Of a stretch of DNA of 64,000 nucleotides, positions 30,099 to 37,430 are shown piece by piece. The stretch's first letter is position 1. Each line of letters begins with the position of its first letter. A program made the position numbers and the translations under genes. Under the pieces are notes generated by a model, which ran no database searches, was not told where the DNA came from, and was given only the letters and a program-made list of their open reading frames with translations. Source of the DNA: Halomonas dongshanensis (GTDB taxonomy: Bacteria > Pseudomonadota > Gammaproteobacteria > Pseudomonadales > Halomonadaceae); contig NZ_JAJISC010000010.1 of NCBI RefSeq assembly GCF_024790395.1, positions 1-64,000 on the forward strand, written 5' to 3'.

Positions 30099-30389
30099 TT
30101 ACACCCCTTCCACGATCATGATATCGACGTCGGCTGCGCCTTGGCGGGCGGCTTTGGCGGCTTGGTATTCGGGCGAGTGGTAGCACGCAAGCGCTTGTTG
30201 GTAGCTTGAAAACTCCATGACCACGCTGCGCTCGGCCGTAGGGCGGCCTTCTAGGCTGACGTTTTGGCCGCCTCGGGCGAGGAAGGTGGCGCCAAATTGC
30301 GTCAATGCCTTGGCCGCCAGCGCTTGGTATTCGGCATATTGGCCGGGGTTGGTCACGGTCACACTGGCGACCCAGTAGCCTTTGGACAT
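30099..30389 (-). CDS. DUF1330-family protein
   Basis: 96 residues, a small ferredoxin-like (dimeric alpha/beta barrel) fold with the family segments WVASVTVTNPGQYAEYQ and GRPTAERSVVMEFSSYQQALACYHSPEYQAA. Family knowledge: DUF1330 members are uncharacterised relatives of small monooxygenase/isomerase-like proteins and often sit in catabolic clusters. Its start is 26 bp from the symmetric operator at 30415-30436, which it shares with ribBX, so it is probably part of the trigonelline regulon (inference). Confidence 0.8.
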   Translation of the reverse strand: MSKGYWVASVTVTNPGQYAEYQALAAKALTQFGATFLARGGQNVSLEGRPTAERSVVMEFSSYQQALACYHSPEYQAAKAARQGAADVDIMIVEGV

Positions 30390-30414
30390 ACGACTTTCTC
30401 CTCATGGGTTTTGC

Positions 30415-30436
30415 GTATTATGGTATGCCATAATAC
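30415..30436. promoter_or_regulatory. Operator A: symmetric TATTATGGYATRCCA site between DUF1330 and ribBX
   Basis: A 22-bp palindrome with halves GTATTATGGTA and TGCCATAATAC and one mismatch. Read rightwards it gives TATTATGGTATGCCA (30416-30430). Read leftwards it gives TATTATGGCATACCA (30435-30421). The same asymmetric motif occurs at 37119-37133 and 37296-37310, each pointing at its gene. Here it points both ways, fitting the two divergent genes. It is a probable GntR-family operator. Confidence 0.7.
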
Positions 30437-30472
30437 CTTTGACTGCTGACTAACGACAACGGATCACACGCT

Positions 30473-31573
30473 ATGGCACTCGACCGTATCGAAGACCTCA
30501 TCGAAGACATGCGCTTAGGCCGGATGGTCATTCTTCTCGACGACGAAGATCGTGAAAACGAAGGCGACTTGATTCTCGCTGCCGAGCACGTAACGCCTGC
30601 GGCGATCAACTTCATGGCGACCCACGCCCGTGGGCTGATCTGCCTGACGCTCACGGCGGCGCGCTGCGACCAGCTGAACCTGGCGCCCATGGTCGAACAC
30701 AACGGCGCTGGATTCGCGACGGCGTTCACCGTTTCGATCGAGGCGCGCGAAGGCGTGACGACAGGCATCTCGGCCGCTGACCGCTCCACCACCATTCATA
30801 CCGCCATCGCCCCAGATGCGCACCCGCGTGACTTGGTGCAGCCGGGCCACATCTTTCCTCTGCGCGCCCGCGAAGGGGGCGTATTGAGCCGGGCCGGGCA
30901 CACCGAGGCAGGGTGTGATCTGGCGCATCTGGCGGGCAAAGAGCCTGCGGCCGTCATCGTCGAGATCATGAACGAGGATGGCACCATGGCGCGACGCCCG
31001 GAGCTCGAAGCCTTTGCCCAGCGCCACGGCATCCGTATCGGCACCATTGCCGATCTGATTCAGTACCGGCTCAACACCGAGAAAACGGTGGTGCCGACCG
31101 GCCAGGAGCCCCTACAGACGATTCACGGCAACTTCACGCTGCATACCTACGAAGACACCATCGACGGCGATACGCACCTAGCGTTGACCATGGGCGAGAT
31201 GTCGGCCGAGGCGCCGACGCTGGTGCGCGTGCACGTTATGGACCCACTGCGTGATTTGGTCGGCGCCGAGCATCAAGGGCCAACGACCTGGTCGTTGTGG
31301 TCGGCGCTCGAAGCGGTGGCGGCCGCCGGTCATGGCGTGGTGGTGGTACTTGCCAGTAACGAGTCGTCGCAGAGCCTGCTGTCGCGCGCGACGCGTCTCA
31401 ACTGCGCTCAAGAGCCGCCCAAGCGTCGCTACTCCAATACCGGAACGGGTTCGCAGATACTTGCCGATCTCGGCGTGAGTAAGCTGCGCCTGATGGGCGC
31501 ACCGCTGAACTATAAGGGGCTGGCAGGCTTCGACCTGGAAGTGATCGAGGTGGTTGCCCCGCCGGGAGAGTGA
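30473..31573 (+). CDS. ribB: RibBX: 3,4-dihydroxy-2-butanone-4-phosphate synthase with degenerate GTP cyclohydrolase II-like domain
   Basis: 366 residues. Residues 1-200 are a canonical DHBP synthase: [46 protein letters not shown]. The C-terminal ~165 residues have the RibA fold but not its chemistry: the zinc Cys (family RCDCG) are absent and the stretch reads [15 protein letters not shown]. This is the RibBX form known from proteobacteria. Its N-terminal enzyme makes the four-carbon unit of riboflavin. No FMN riboswitch is seen upstream; instead the start is 37 bp from operator A. Inference: an extra flavin-supply gene for the flavin monooxygenase of the cluster. Confidence 0.9.
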   Translation: MALDRIEDLIEDMRLGRMVILLDDEDRENEGDLILAAEHVTPAAINFMATHARGLICLTLTAARCDQLNLAPMVEHNGAGFATAFTVSIEAREGVTTGISAADRSTTIHTAIAPDAHPRDLVQPGHIFPLRAREGGVLSRAGHTEAGCDLAHLAGKEPAAVIVEIMNEDGTMARRPELEAFAQRHGIRIGTIADLIQYRLNTEKTVVPTGQEPLQTIHGNFTLHTYEDTIDGDTHLALTMGEMSAEAPTLVRVHVMDPLRDLVGAEHQGPTTWSLWSALEAVAAAGHGVVVVLASNESSQSLLSRATRLNCAQEPPKRRYSNTGTGSQILADLGVSKLRLMGAPLNYKGLAGFDLEVIEVVAPPGE

Positions 31574-31602
31574 TGCAAAAAGCGCAAGTCCAGTAAGCGT
31601 AG

Positions 31603-31634
31603 GCCCGGTTCAACGCAGAGCGTTTGAACCGGGC
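31603..31634. terminator. Hairpin between convergent ribBX and Nudix genes
   Basis: GCCCGGTTCAA (31603-31613) pairs with TTGAACCGGGC (31624-31634); the loop can extend the stem with one bulge (AACGC/GCGTT). No T run, so it is an inefficient or factor-assisted terminator. Confidence 0.55.
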
Positions 31635-31715
31635 TAGGCAATTGATGGGGTGAACGTCGTCTAAGCAATAGGACGCCACCTGCGTTAAAAGACATTTTTG
31701 ATAGTAAAGCGTCTC

Positions 31716-32273
31716 TTAGCGCATGAAATGAATGGTGCCACGCTCCATGCTGCCGGTATAGATGCCGTAGGAGCCGCCGGCGTTCTCGTCGATGTAGCGC
31801 TCGAGAATTTGGCGAATGGCGGGGTAGAAGATCTCCTCCCAGGGAATCTCTTCGGGGGCGAACCAGCGTACGGCGAGGGTTTCGTGGCCCGGGGCTTCGG
31901 TCCACTCGCGCAGCCGCGCGCGGTAGATGATGTAGAGCTCGTTGGTCGGCGGCACGCTAAAGATCGAGTAGGGTGAGAGGATGTCGGTCTGGATGCCGGT
32001 CTCTTCCCATACCTCGCGGTAAGCCGCTTCCTCGACGCTCTCGCCGCGCTCCATAAAACCGGCAGGTAGTGTCCAGGTGCCAACGCGCGGGGGAATGCCG
32101 CGCTGGCAGAGCAAAAGCTGCCCCTGCTCTTCGATGATCGCGCCAGCGATCACCTTAGGGTTGTCGTAGTCGATATAGCCGCAGGCACTGCAGCATAGGC
32201 GCTCGTGAGTATCGCCTGCGGGAATGCGGTGGGCGAGCGGGGAGTGGCCACAGCGAGGGCAGAAAAGTGCCAT
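31716..32273 (-). CDS. NUDIX hydrolase with N-terminal zinc ribbon
   Basis: 185 residues from ATG 32273, 10 nt below the gntR stop; a GTG at 32282 is an alternative. A zinc ribbon CPRCGH...CCSACG (about residues 5-30) precedes the Nudix box GFMERGESVEEAAYREVWEETGI-like, with all key Glu residues in REVWEETG. Hydrolyses a nucleoside diphosphate linked to X; the substrate cannot be told from sequence. It is the last gene of the AA_synth-tgnD-tgnC-tgnA-pcaC-gntR row, so it may repair or recycle a cofactor (inference). Confidence 0.85.
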   Translation of the reverse strand: MALFCPRCGHSPLAHRIPAGDTHERLCCSACGYIDYDNPKVIAGAIIEEQGQLLLCQRGIPPRVGTWTLPAGFMERGESVEEAAYREVWEETGIQTDILSPYSIFSVPPTNELYIIYRARLREWTEAPGHETLAVRWFAPEEIPWEEIFYPAIRQILERYIDENAGGSYGIYTGSMERGTIHFMR

Positions 32274-32283
32274 AAGGGTCACG

Positions 32284-33021
32284 CTACAAACCGTTTTCGA
32301 CCCGCAGCGGGGGCGTGATGGGCTCGGGCGTTTCGCCGTTTTTGGCTGCCATGGCCGCCAGCGCCGTTCGCGCTGCCGCACGAATGTGCTCCACGCACGC
32401 CTCGTGGGCGGCCGCTGGGTCGCGGGCCTTGATCGCATCGACGATGCGCACCATCTCGCGGAAGCTCTCGATGTAGCGCTCCTTTTGCGAGATAGAAGTA
32501 GCGCGCAGGTAGCTGATGCGCGCCTGTAGCTGGTTCAAGAACTGCCCCGCTACGCGATTGCCCGCACCTTCGTAAAGCACGCCGTAGAAGTCGCTGACGG
32601 CCTCGACGATCTCGGGCGTATTGCCCTGGCGCAGGGTCTCTTTAAGGATTTCCCATACGCGATCGAGCTCCGCCATCTGGCGACGATTGGCCTTTTGCGT
32701 GAAGAGCTGCACGACCATGCTTTCGAGCACGCAGCGCAGCTCGTAGATGTCGCGGGCATCTTCGAGGGTGATCACCGCCACGCGCGGGCCGCGATTGCCT
32801 GCTTGCTCGACCAGCCCCTCGGCCTCCAAGTGGCGCAGTGCCTCACGCACCGAGGTGCGGCTAACGCCCAGGCGCTCGCACAGGTCGCGTTCGACCAGGC
32901 GGTCGCCGGGGAGAAGCTGGAAGCTCATGATCGCCTGACGCAGCTTCTCCAGCACCATTTCACGCAGGGTCGGCTGGTCGCGGGTTACCCTCAGGCTATC
33001 GTCGAGTGGCTGTCGTTTCAT
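32284..33021 (-). CDS. GntR-family regulator (FCD domain), likely regulator of the trigonelline cluster
   Basis: 245 residues. Winged helix near residues 20-85 with LRQAIMSFQLLPGDRLVERDLCERLGVSRTSVREALRHLEAEGLVE (in segments), then an all-helical FCD effector domain with ELRCVLESMVVQLF. The start ATG 33021 has GGAAGGA upstream. Family knowledge: FCD-type GntR proteins bind short TGG(T/C)AT(A/G)CCA palindromes. Four copies of this core lie in this window next to the catabolic operons, so this protein is the best candidate to bind them (inference). The effector is unknown; trigonelline or a ring-cleavage product is plausible. Confidence 0.88.
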   Translation of the reverse strand: MKRQPLDDSLRVTRDQPTLREMVLEKLRQAIMSFQLLPGDRLVERDLCERLGVSRTSVREALRHLEAEGLVEQAGNRGPRVAVITLEDARDIYELRCVLESMVVQLFTQKANRRQMAELDRVWEILKETLRQGNTPEIVEAVSDFYGVLYEGAGNRVAGQFLNQLQARISYLRATSISQKERYIESFREMVRIVDAIKARDPAAAHEACVEHIRAAARTALAAMAAKNGETPEPITPPLRVENGL

Positions 33022-33073
33022 GGCATCCTTCCCTGGTGAGTGAGAGTAGCGCGGCGTTGAGTCACACTCTTTA

Positions 33074-33115
33074 TGTGAGTCAGACCCTTAGGTTTGTGAA
33101 TCAGGCCCTTAGGTG
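33074..33115. repeat. Two tandem 21-bp imperfect repeats
   Basis: TGTGAGTCAGACCCTTAGGTT (33074-33094) is followed directly by a copy at 33095-33115 with four changes. A more diverged TTGAGTCACACTCTTTA lies just upstream (33057-33073). The second copy covers the last codons and stop of the PcaC-like gene, so the repeats fill the gap to gntR. Confidence 0.75.
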
Positions 33116-33492
33116 AGTTCGCCCATTTCGGTGAGCACGTCGCGGGCCTGGCGGAACGCGTCGATTGCAGCGGGCACGCCGCAATATATCGCCGTCTGCA
33201 GCAGCACCTCACGAATCTCCTCGACGCTCAGCCCATTGTTGATAGCGCCGCGAACGTGGAGGCGTAGCTCGTGGGGGCGGTTCAGGGCGGTGATCATGGC
33301 CAAGTTTATCACGCTACGATCACGGTCGCTGAGCCCCTCGCGGTTCCATATTTCGCCCCAGCAGTACTCGGTGACCAGCTGCTGCAGCGGCCGCGTGAAA
33401 TCATCGGCGTTGCGCATGGACTGGTCGACGTATTCGGCGCCGAGTACGCGGCGCCGTTTGGCGAGCCCCTTATCGAAACGTTCCTGTGACAT
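33109..33492 (-). CDS. Carboxymuconolactone decarboxylase (PcaC)-family protein
   Basis: 127 residues from ATG 33492 with strong AAGGAGGT. Typical PcaC-type sequence: EYCWGEIWNREGLSDRDRSV, NLAMITALNRPHELRLHVRGAINNG, EVLLQTAIYCGVPAAIDAF. It lacks the CxxC of AhpD peroxidases, so it is the decarboxylase/isomerase-type branch. Family knowledge: PcaC works on gamma-carboxymuconolactone in aromatic degradation. No protocatechuate genes are here, so it may act on a ring-cleavage product of the N-methylpyridinium substrate (inference). Confidence 0.85.
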   Translation of the reverse strand: MSQERFDKGLAKRRRVLGAEYVDQSMRNADDFTRPLQQLVTEYCWGEIWNREGLSDRDRSVINLAMITALNRPHELRLHVRGAINNGLSVEEIREVLLQTAIYCGVPAAIDAFRQARDVLTEMGELT

Positions 33493-33531
33493 CGAAACCT
33501 CCTTCTATAGCGCTTGTGCTGTGCCGCTGGA

Positions 33532-34038
33532 TTATACCGCCGCCGTCATCAGGCGCAGATTCTCCGGCAGCTGATCCATTTTACCCCGGCAGTAGAGTAG
33601 CGGGTTGGCCGCACTCTCATCGATCCAGATGTTTTGCACCTCGCCAACCAGGATGGCGTGGTCGCCGCCAGGATACTCGTTCCACAGCGAACACTCGAGG
33701 TAGGCCGAGGCACCGTCGATCAAGGCATTGCCGTGAGCCGAACGATGCCACTTCACCCCGGCACTCTTGTTGGGGTCCTTGCTGGCGAACTGATACGCAA
33801 TCGCCTGCTGCTCGTCGCTTAGGATATGAATGGTGAAGCGTTTGCACTGCTGGATCACCGGGTAGGAGACCGACGTCAGGCTTGGGCACACCAGCACCAG
33901 CGCCGGATCCATGGATACGGCGGAAAAAGCGCTGGCGGTGAAGCCCACCATCTGGCCTTCATCGGTGAGGGCGGTGACCACGGTAACGCCTGTGGGGAAG
34001 GCCCCCAGGGCCTGCTTATAACGTTGTGAATCGATCAT
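33532..34038 (-). CDS. tgnA: Flavin reductase, TgnA-like reductase component of the ring-cleaving monooxygenase
   Basis: 168 residues from ATG 34038, which has AAGGAGG 8 nt upstream. An earlier ATG at 34062 overlaps the tgnC stop but lacks such a site. Flavin-reductase-like domain with ALGAFPTGVTVVTAL, GFTASAFSAVSMDPALVLVC, FTIHILSDEQQ and GDHAILVGEVQN. Supplies reduced flavin to the oxygenase encoded by the gene at 39031. Assigned to the tgn pathway by family and neighbours, not by sequence comparison. Confidence 0.85.
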   Translation of the reverse strand: MIDSQRYKQALGAFPTGVTVVTALTDEGQMVGFTASAFSAVSMDPALVLVCPSLTSVSYPVIQQCKRFTIHILSDEQQAIAYQFASKDPNKSAGVKWHRSAHGNALIDGASAYLECSLWNEYPGGDHAILVGEVQNIWIDESAANPLLYCRGKMDQLPENLRLMTAAV

Positions 34039-34058
34039 GATGGGTTCCTCCTTCGCGC

Positions 34059-35534
34059 TCAACGCATGACGAATGGGTCGGGCATGGGCTCTGACGAAAG
34101 GTTGATCCAGAGCGTTTTGAGATCGGTGTAGTCGTAGACGGCGTCGATGCCGCCCTCACGGCCGTAGCCGCTGGCGCCAAAGCCGCCGATGGGGGCCATG
34201 GCCGATACCGCGCGGTAGGTGTTGACCCAGAGAATACCGGCCCGCACGTCGCGCGACAGGCGGTGCGCTCGGGCGATGTCGCGGGTCCAGATACCTGCCG
34301 CAAGGCCATACTCGGTATCGTTGGCAAGGCGCAGCGCCGAGGCTTCGTCGTCGAAGGGGATAACCGCGACCACCGGACCGAAGACCTCTTCCTGCATGAT
34401 CGGCAGGTCGTGGCTATCGCAGGCCAGAATGGTGGGCGTGTAGTACCAGCCTTGATGGCACTCGGGACGCTCGCCGCCGTGAATCAAGCGGGCGCCGTCG
34501 GCCTGGGCCTGGGCGACCATGCGCTCGATGCTGGCAAGCTGGTCCTGCGTGGCGATGGGACCCATCTCGGTATCCGCAACTGCCGGGTCACCGATCTTGA
34601 TGGTGGCGGCGCGCTCGCGCAGCCGCGTAATGACCTCGTCATAGATACTGCGTTGGACCAGCAGACGCGAACCCGCCACGCAGCTCTGCCCCGAGGCGGC
34701 GAAGACGCCAGCGACCACGCCATTGATGGCGCTATCGAGATCGGCGTCCTCGAACAGAATGTTGGGCGACTTGCCGCCGAGCTCGAGCGACAGCTTAGCG
34801 AAGTTCTCGGCGCTGTTGCGCACCACGTGACGAGCTGCCCCCGCACCGCCGGTGAAGGCGATTTTGCGCACCAGGGCATGGCTGGTCAGGGCGGCACCGG
34901 TGGCACCAAAACCGGTCACCAAATTGACGACACCCGGCGGAAAACCGGCTTTTTCGACCAGATGCATAAGGCCGATGAGGCTTGCCGAGGCGTGCTCGGA
35001 GGGTTTGATGACGATGGTGTTGCCCGCCGCGAGCGCCGGCGCCAGCTTGATCGCGGTGAGGTAGAGCGGGCTATTCCAGGGAATGATCGCCGCCACCACG
35101 CCGAGCGGCACGCGCAGCGTGGCGCCGAACATATCGGGCTTATCCAGCGGTAGGGTTTCGCCCACCACTTTGTCGGCAAGACCGGCGTTGTAGTAGAAGA
35201 ACTCGGGTAGATAGCCGAGTTGGCCGCGGGTCTCGCGGATCAGCTTGCCGTTGTCGCGGCTTTCGAGCTGGGCCAACTCCTCGGCGTTTTCGGCGATCAG
35301 CTCTCCTAGGCGGTAGAGCAGTTTGCCGCGCGCCGTGGCCGTGAGTTTGGACCACGCTTCGCCTTCGAAAGCGCGCTGGGCAGCTTTGACGGCTCTGTCC
35401 ACATCTTCGGCATCGGCTTCGGGCAGGCGCGACCAGCACTCACCCGTGGCGGGATTGCGGCTATCGAAGGTGGCGCCGGTGAGGGCATCGACCCAGGCGC
35501 CATCGATATACATACGTAACGTTTCCACGCTCAT
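34059..35534 (-). CDS. tgnC: Aldehyde dehydrogenase, TgnC-like
   Basis: 491 residues, full-length ALDH. The nucleophile is Cys in ASGQSCVAGSR and the general base Glu in ELGGKSPN; NAD-binding IPWNSPL and FTGG are present. The start has GGAGG and overlaps the hydrolase stop by 4 nt. In the Acinetobacter pathway TgnC oxidises the ring-cleavage semialdehyde to (E)-2-((N-methylformamido)methylene)succinate. Enzyme class certain, substrate inferred. Confidence 0.85.
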   Translation of the reverse strand: MSVETLRMYIDGAWVDALTGATFDSRNPATGECWSRLPEADAEDVDRAVKAAQRAFEGEAWSKLTATARGKLLYRLGELIAENAEELAQLESRDNGKLIRETRGQLGYLPEFFYYNAGLADKVVGETLPLDKPDMFGATLRVPLGVVAAIIPWNSPLYLTAIKLAPALAAGNTIVIKPSEHASASLIGLMHLVEKAGFPPGVVNLVTGFGATGAALTSHALVRKIAFTGGAGAARHVVRNSAENFAKLSLELGGKSPNILFEDADLDSAINGVVAGVFAASGQSCVAGSRLLVQRSIYDEVITRLRERAATIKIGDPAVADTEMGPIATQDQLASIERMVAQAQADGARLIHGGERPECHQGWYYTPTILACDSHDLPIMQEEVFGPVVAVIPFDDEASALRLANDTEYGLAAGIWTRDIARAHRLSRDVRAGILWVNTYRAVSAMAPIGGFGASGYGREGGIDAVYDYTDLKTLWINLSSEPMPDPFVMR

Positions 35535-36355
35535 GAGTGAGCCTCCTCTAGTACGTCATGGGGAGTGGCAAAAAAGCGCAGGGCGAGCGCGTTGACTACC
35601 CCAGGTGACTCTACCGGCACCATGTGGCGCTGGCCGGGGAAAACGTGCACGCCCGCCTTGGGCAACCGCTTAGCAAGACGCTTGGCCATGCTGGGGGTCG
35701 AGCCCGGATCGAGCTCGCCGGTAGCGACGAGCGTTGGCGCCCGAAGGTTCTCCAAGCGCTCGACGCCATAGGTGTCTTGGGTGCCGAACAGGGCATAGCT
35801 GCGGGCATAGCCCACCGGATCGTTCTGGCACACGGTGCGATGAATGGCGGCGACCGTTGCCGCGTGTTCCTGACGAAACGCTGGGCTGAACCAACGCTCT
35901 AGCGCTTCGTCGATATTGGCCTCGGGCCCTTGCTCGATGGTCTGCTGAATGCGCTGGGCGATACCGGCGCGCTGGCTTGCATCGCGCTCGAAAACGCTGG
36001 AGAGAATCATCAGCGCGCTGAGGCGTTCGGGCGCATTGAGAGCAAAGGCGCGCGCCACCAGCGCCCCCATGGAGAAGCCCAATACCGCGACCTTGTCCAC
36101 GACGAGGTGATCGAGCAACTCGACGAGCTGGCGTGCATAGTCGTCGAGCGTCGCACCTTCGCCGGGCAGCGGGCTGCCGCCATGGCCGAGCATGTCGTAG
36201 GCGATGACATCGTGCTGGCGCGAAAGCGCGGCAAACTGGGCCTGCCACATGGTGGCATCGAGCCCCACGCCATGGATGAGCACCACGGGGGTGCCCTCTC
36301 CCTGGCGCCAGTAGCGGGTTCCGGCGGGGCTTGAGTGGGCGTTGGCGAGCTCCAT
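35531..36355 (-). CDS. tgnD: Alpha/beta hydrolase, TgnD-like
   Basis: 274 residues. Nucleophile elbow GFSMGA (Ser), acid Asp in GELDPGSTP and His in GQRHMVPVE; oxyanion region VLIHGVGLDATMW. A full triad is visible. TgnD of the trigonelline pathway hydrolyses the methylenesuccinate intermediate to succinate semialdehyde, methylamine, formate and CO2. Assignment to that reaction is from position between TgnC-like and AA_synth genes; other C-C or amide hydrolase roles are possible. Confidence 0.82.
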   Translation of the reverse strand: MELANAHSSPAGTRYWRQGEGTPVVLIHGVGLDATMWQAQFAALSRQHDVIAYDMLGHGGSPLPGEGATLDDYARQLVELLDHLVVDKVAVLGFSMGALVARAFALNAPERLSALMILSSVFERDASQRAGIAQRIQQTIEQGPEANIDEALERWFSPAFRQEHAATVAAIHRTVCQNDPVGYARSYALFGTQDTYGVERLENLRAPTLVATGELDPGSTPSMAKRLAKRLPKAGVHVFPGQRHMVPVESPGVVNALALRFFATPHDVLEEAHS

Positions 36356-36369
36356 GGGGTCTCCAGATG

Positions 36370-36969
36370 TTAGCGTTGGTTGGACTGCTCGGCCTCGGCC
36401 GCCAGCTCTTCGAGATCCTTGTAGCGGTTGCCGATACGCGGATGCAGACGGCCACCGTCGGCGGCGCCAAGGGCTACGACGATCTCGTTCTGGCGCGGGG
36501 CGTCTTCGATGCGCAGTTCAAGCGTGATGTAGTGGGAACGCAGCCCCTCATCGTGCTTGTGCATCATCGGAATCTGAATCGATGTGCCCGGAGCGCCGCG
36601 CTTATTGGTAAAGCTCAGGTAGCTCTTGGCGCCGACGGCGTCGCGGTAGTGGTTACCAAAGCGCAGGGTATGGATGATGGCGGAGGCGTGCTCGATTTCG
36701 CCCTCGGCGCCAATCACGGCTGCCTTGCCATAGGCTTCGATGGTGTCACCATCGATCTCATCGAGGATGATGCCGACCAAGCGCTCACCCAGCTCCGAGC
36801 AGCCGCTGCGGATCTCGGGAGCAAGATCGTCGATGAAGCCGCGCCCGTACCAGGGGTTGGTCATCACTGCCGCAACACCCACCATGGTGACCGGCTTCTC
36901 GCCCTCTTTCCCGCCCTCAATGAAGGTCGTTTCCCGATAGGTGACGATTTTTCTGACTTCAAAGCTCAT
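36370..36969 (-). CDS. AA_synth (PF06684)-family protein of unknown role in the tgn cluster
   Basis: 199 residues from ATG 36969 with AGGAG. The segments TTFIEGGKEGEKPVTMVGVAAVMTNPWYGRG and GRLHPRIGNRYKDLEEL (in part) mark the AA_synth family, whose reaction is not known. First gene of the minus-strand operon, 14 bp upstream of the hydrolase, and its promoter region carries operator B. It has no counterpart in the minimal tgnABCDE set, so it may do an extra step, for example isomerisation or removal of a reactive intermediate (inference). Confidence 0.8.
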   Translation of the reverse strand: MSFEVRKIVTYRETTFIEGGKEGEKPVTMVGVAAVMTNPWYGRGFIDDLAPEIRSGCSELGERLVGIILDEIDGDTIEAYGKAAVIGAEGEIEHASAIIHTLRFGNHYRDAVGAKSYLSFTNKRGAPGTSIQIPMMHKHDEGLRSHYITLELRIEDAPRQNEIVVALGAADGGRLHPRIGNRYKDLEELAAEAEQSNQR

Positions 36970-37116
36970 CGCAATCTCCTGGAAGCGGCTGCTGCCTGAT
37001 AGCCCTGGCCGCCGTGGTTGGTGCATCGCCGTGGTTAATCCAACGCCGTGGTTGATTCGCCGCCGCAGCGAATGCAGCGCAAAGGGTAATCATCGATCTG
37101 AGCGCCTTACCCATCT

Positions 37117-37134
37117 CTTGGTATACCATAATAC
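37117..37134 (-). promoter_or_regulatory. Operator B, facing the AA_synth-tgnD-tgnC-tgnA operon
   Basis: On the minus strand TATTATGGTATACCA (37133-37119), inside CTTGGTATACCATAATAC on the plus strand. The core TGGTATACCA is perfectly palindromic. It is ~150 bp upstream of the first gene. TATTAT resembles a -10 box. Confidence 0.68.
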
Positions 37135-37295
37135 AGTATTTCTTATGCGGTATAAAAGAGCACCGGTCAATAGACGTTGGTCGGTTAGACTTAAGTTTAA
37201 ATTAAAATAATTTATTGAAATATAAACACTTAATTTCATATATAAATTTAAATTAGATTTTTTTCTGAGCATAAACATTATTTTGTTGAATCCCA

Positions 37296-37310
37296 TATTA
37301 TGGCATACCA
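37296..37310 (+). promoter_or_regulatory. Operator C, facing the BCCT-tgnB-tgnE operon
   Basis: TATTATGGCATACCA, core TGGCATACCA (37301-37310), 121 bp upstream of the BCCT start and oriented with it. Same motif as A and B. Confidence 0.68.
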
Positions 37311-37430
37311 ATATGTGCAGCGAGCCGATCACCTCTCCCTTTCCCCTCGGACGATGTCATCGGCGCGTTGAACGCATGGGCGTATTGCATCACTACGCCT
37401 CCAAGACAATGAGAACCCCGGAGAGCTTTC

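Larger units (their letters stand above)
36970..37430. other. Divergent promoter region of the two tgn operons
   Basis: 461 bp without a gene. It holds operators B and C, 182 bp apart, and between them (about 37185-37290) a very AT-rich stretch with runs such as TTTAAATTA that could bend or open. The part 37311-37430 before the BCCT start shows no further signal I can name. No -35 box of quality is found near the TATTAT elements, so an activator or relief of a repressor may be needed. Confidence 0.6.

Noticed and set aside
30390-30472. FMN riboswitch before the ribB-type gene
   Set aside because: Only about 83 bp, with none of the conserved RFN helices; the palindromic operator fills it.
37296-37320. 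Sigma-54 promoter at operator C
   Set aside because: GG and the next GC are 15 bp apart, not 12.
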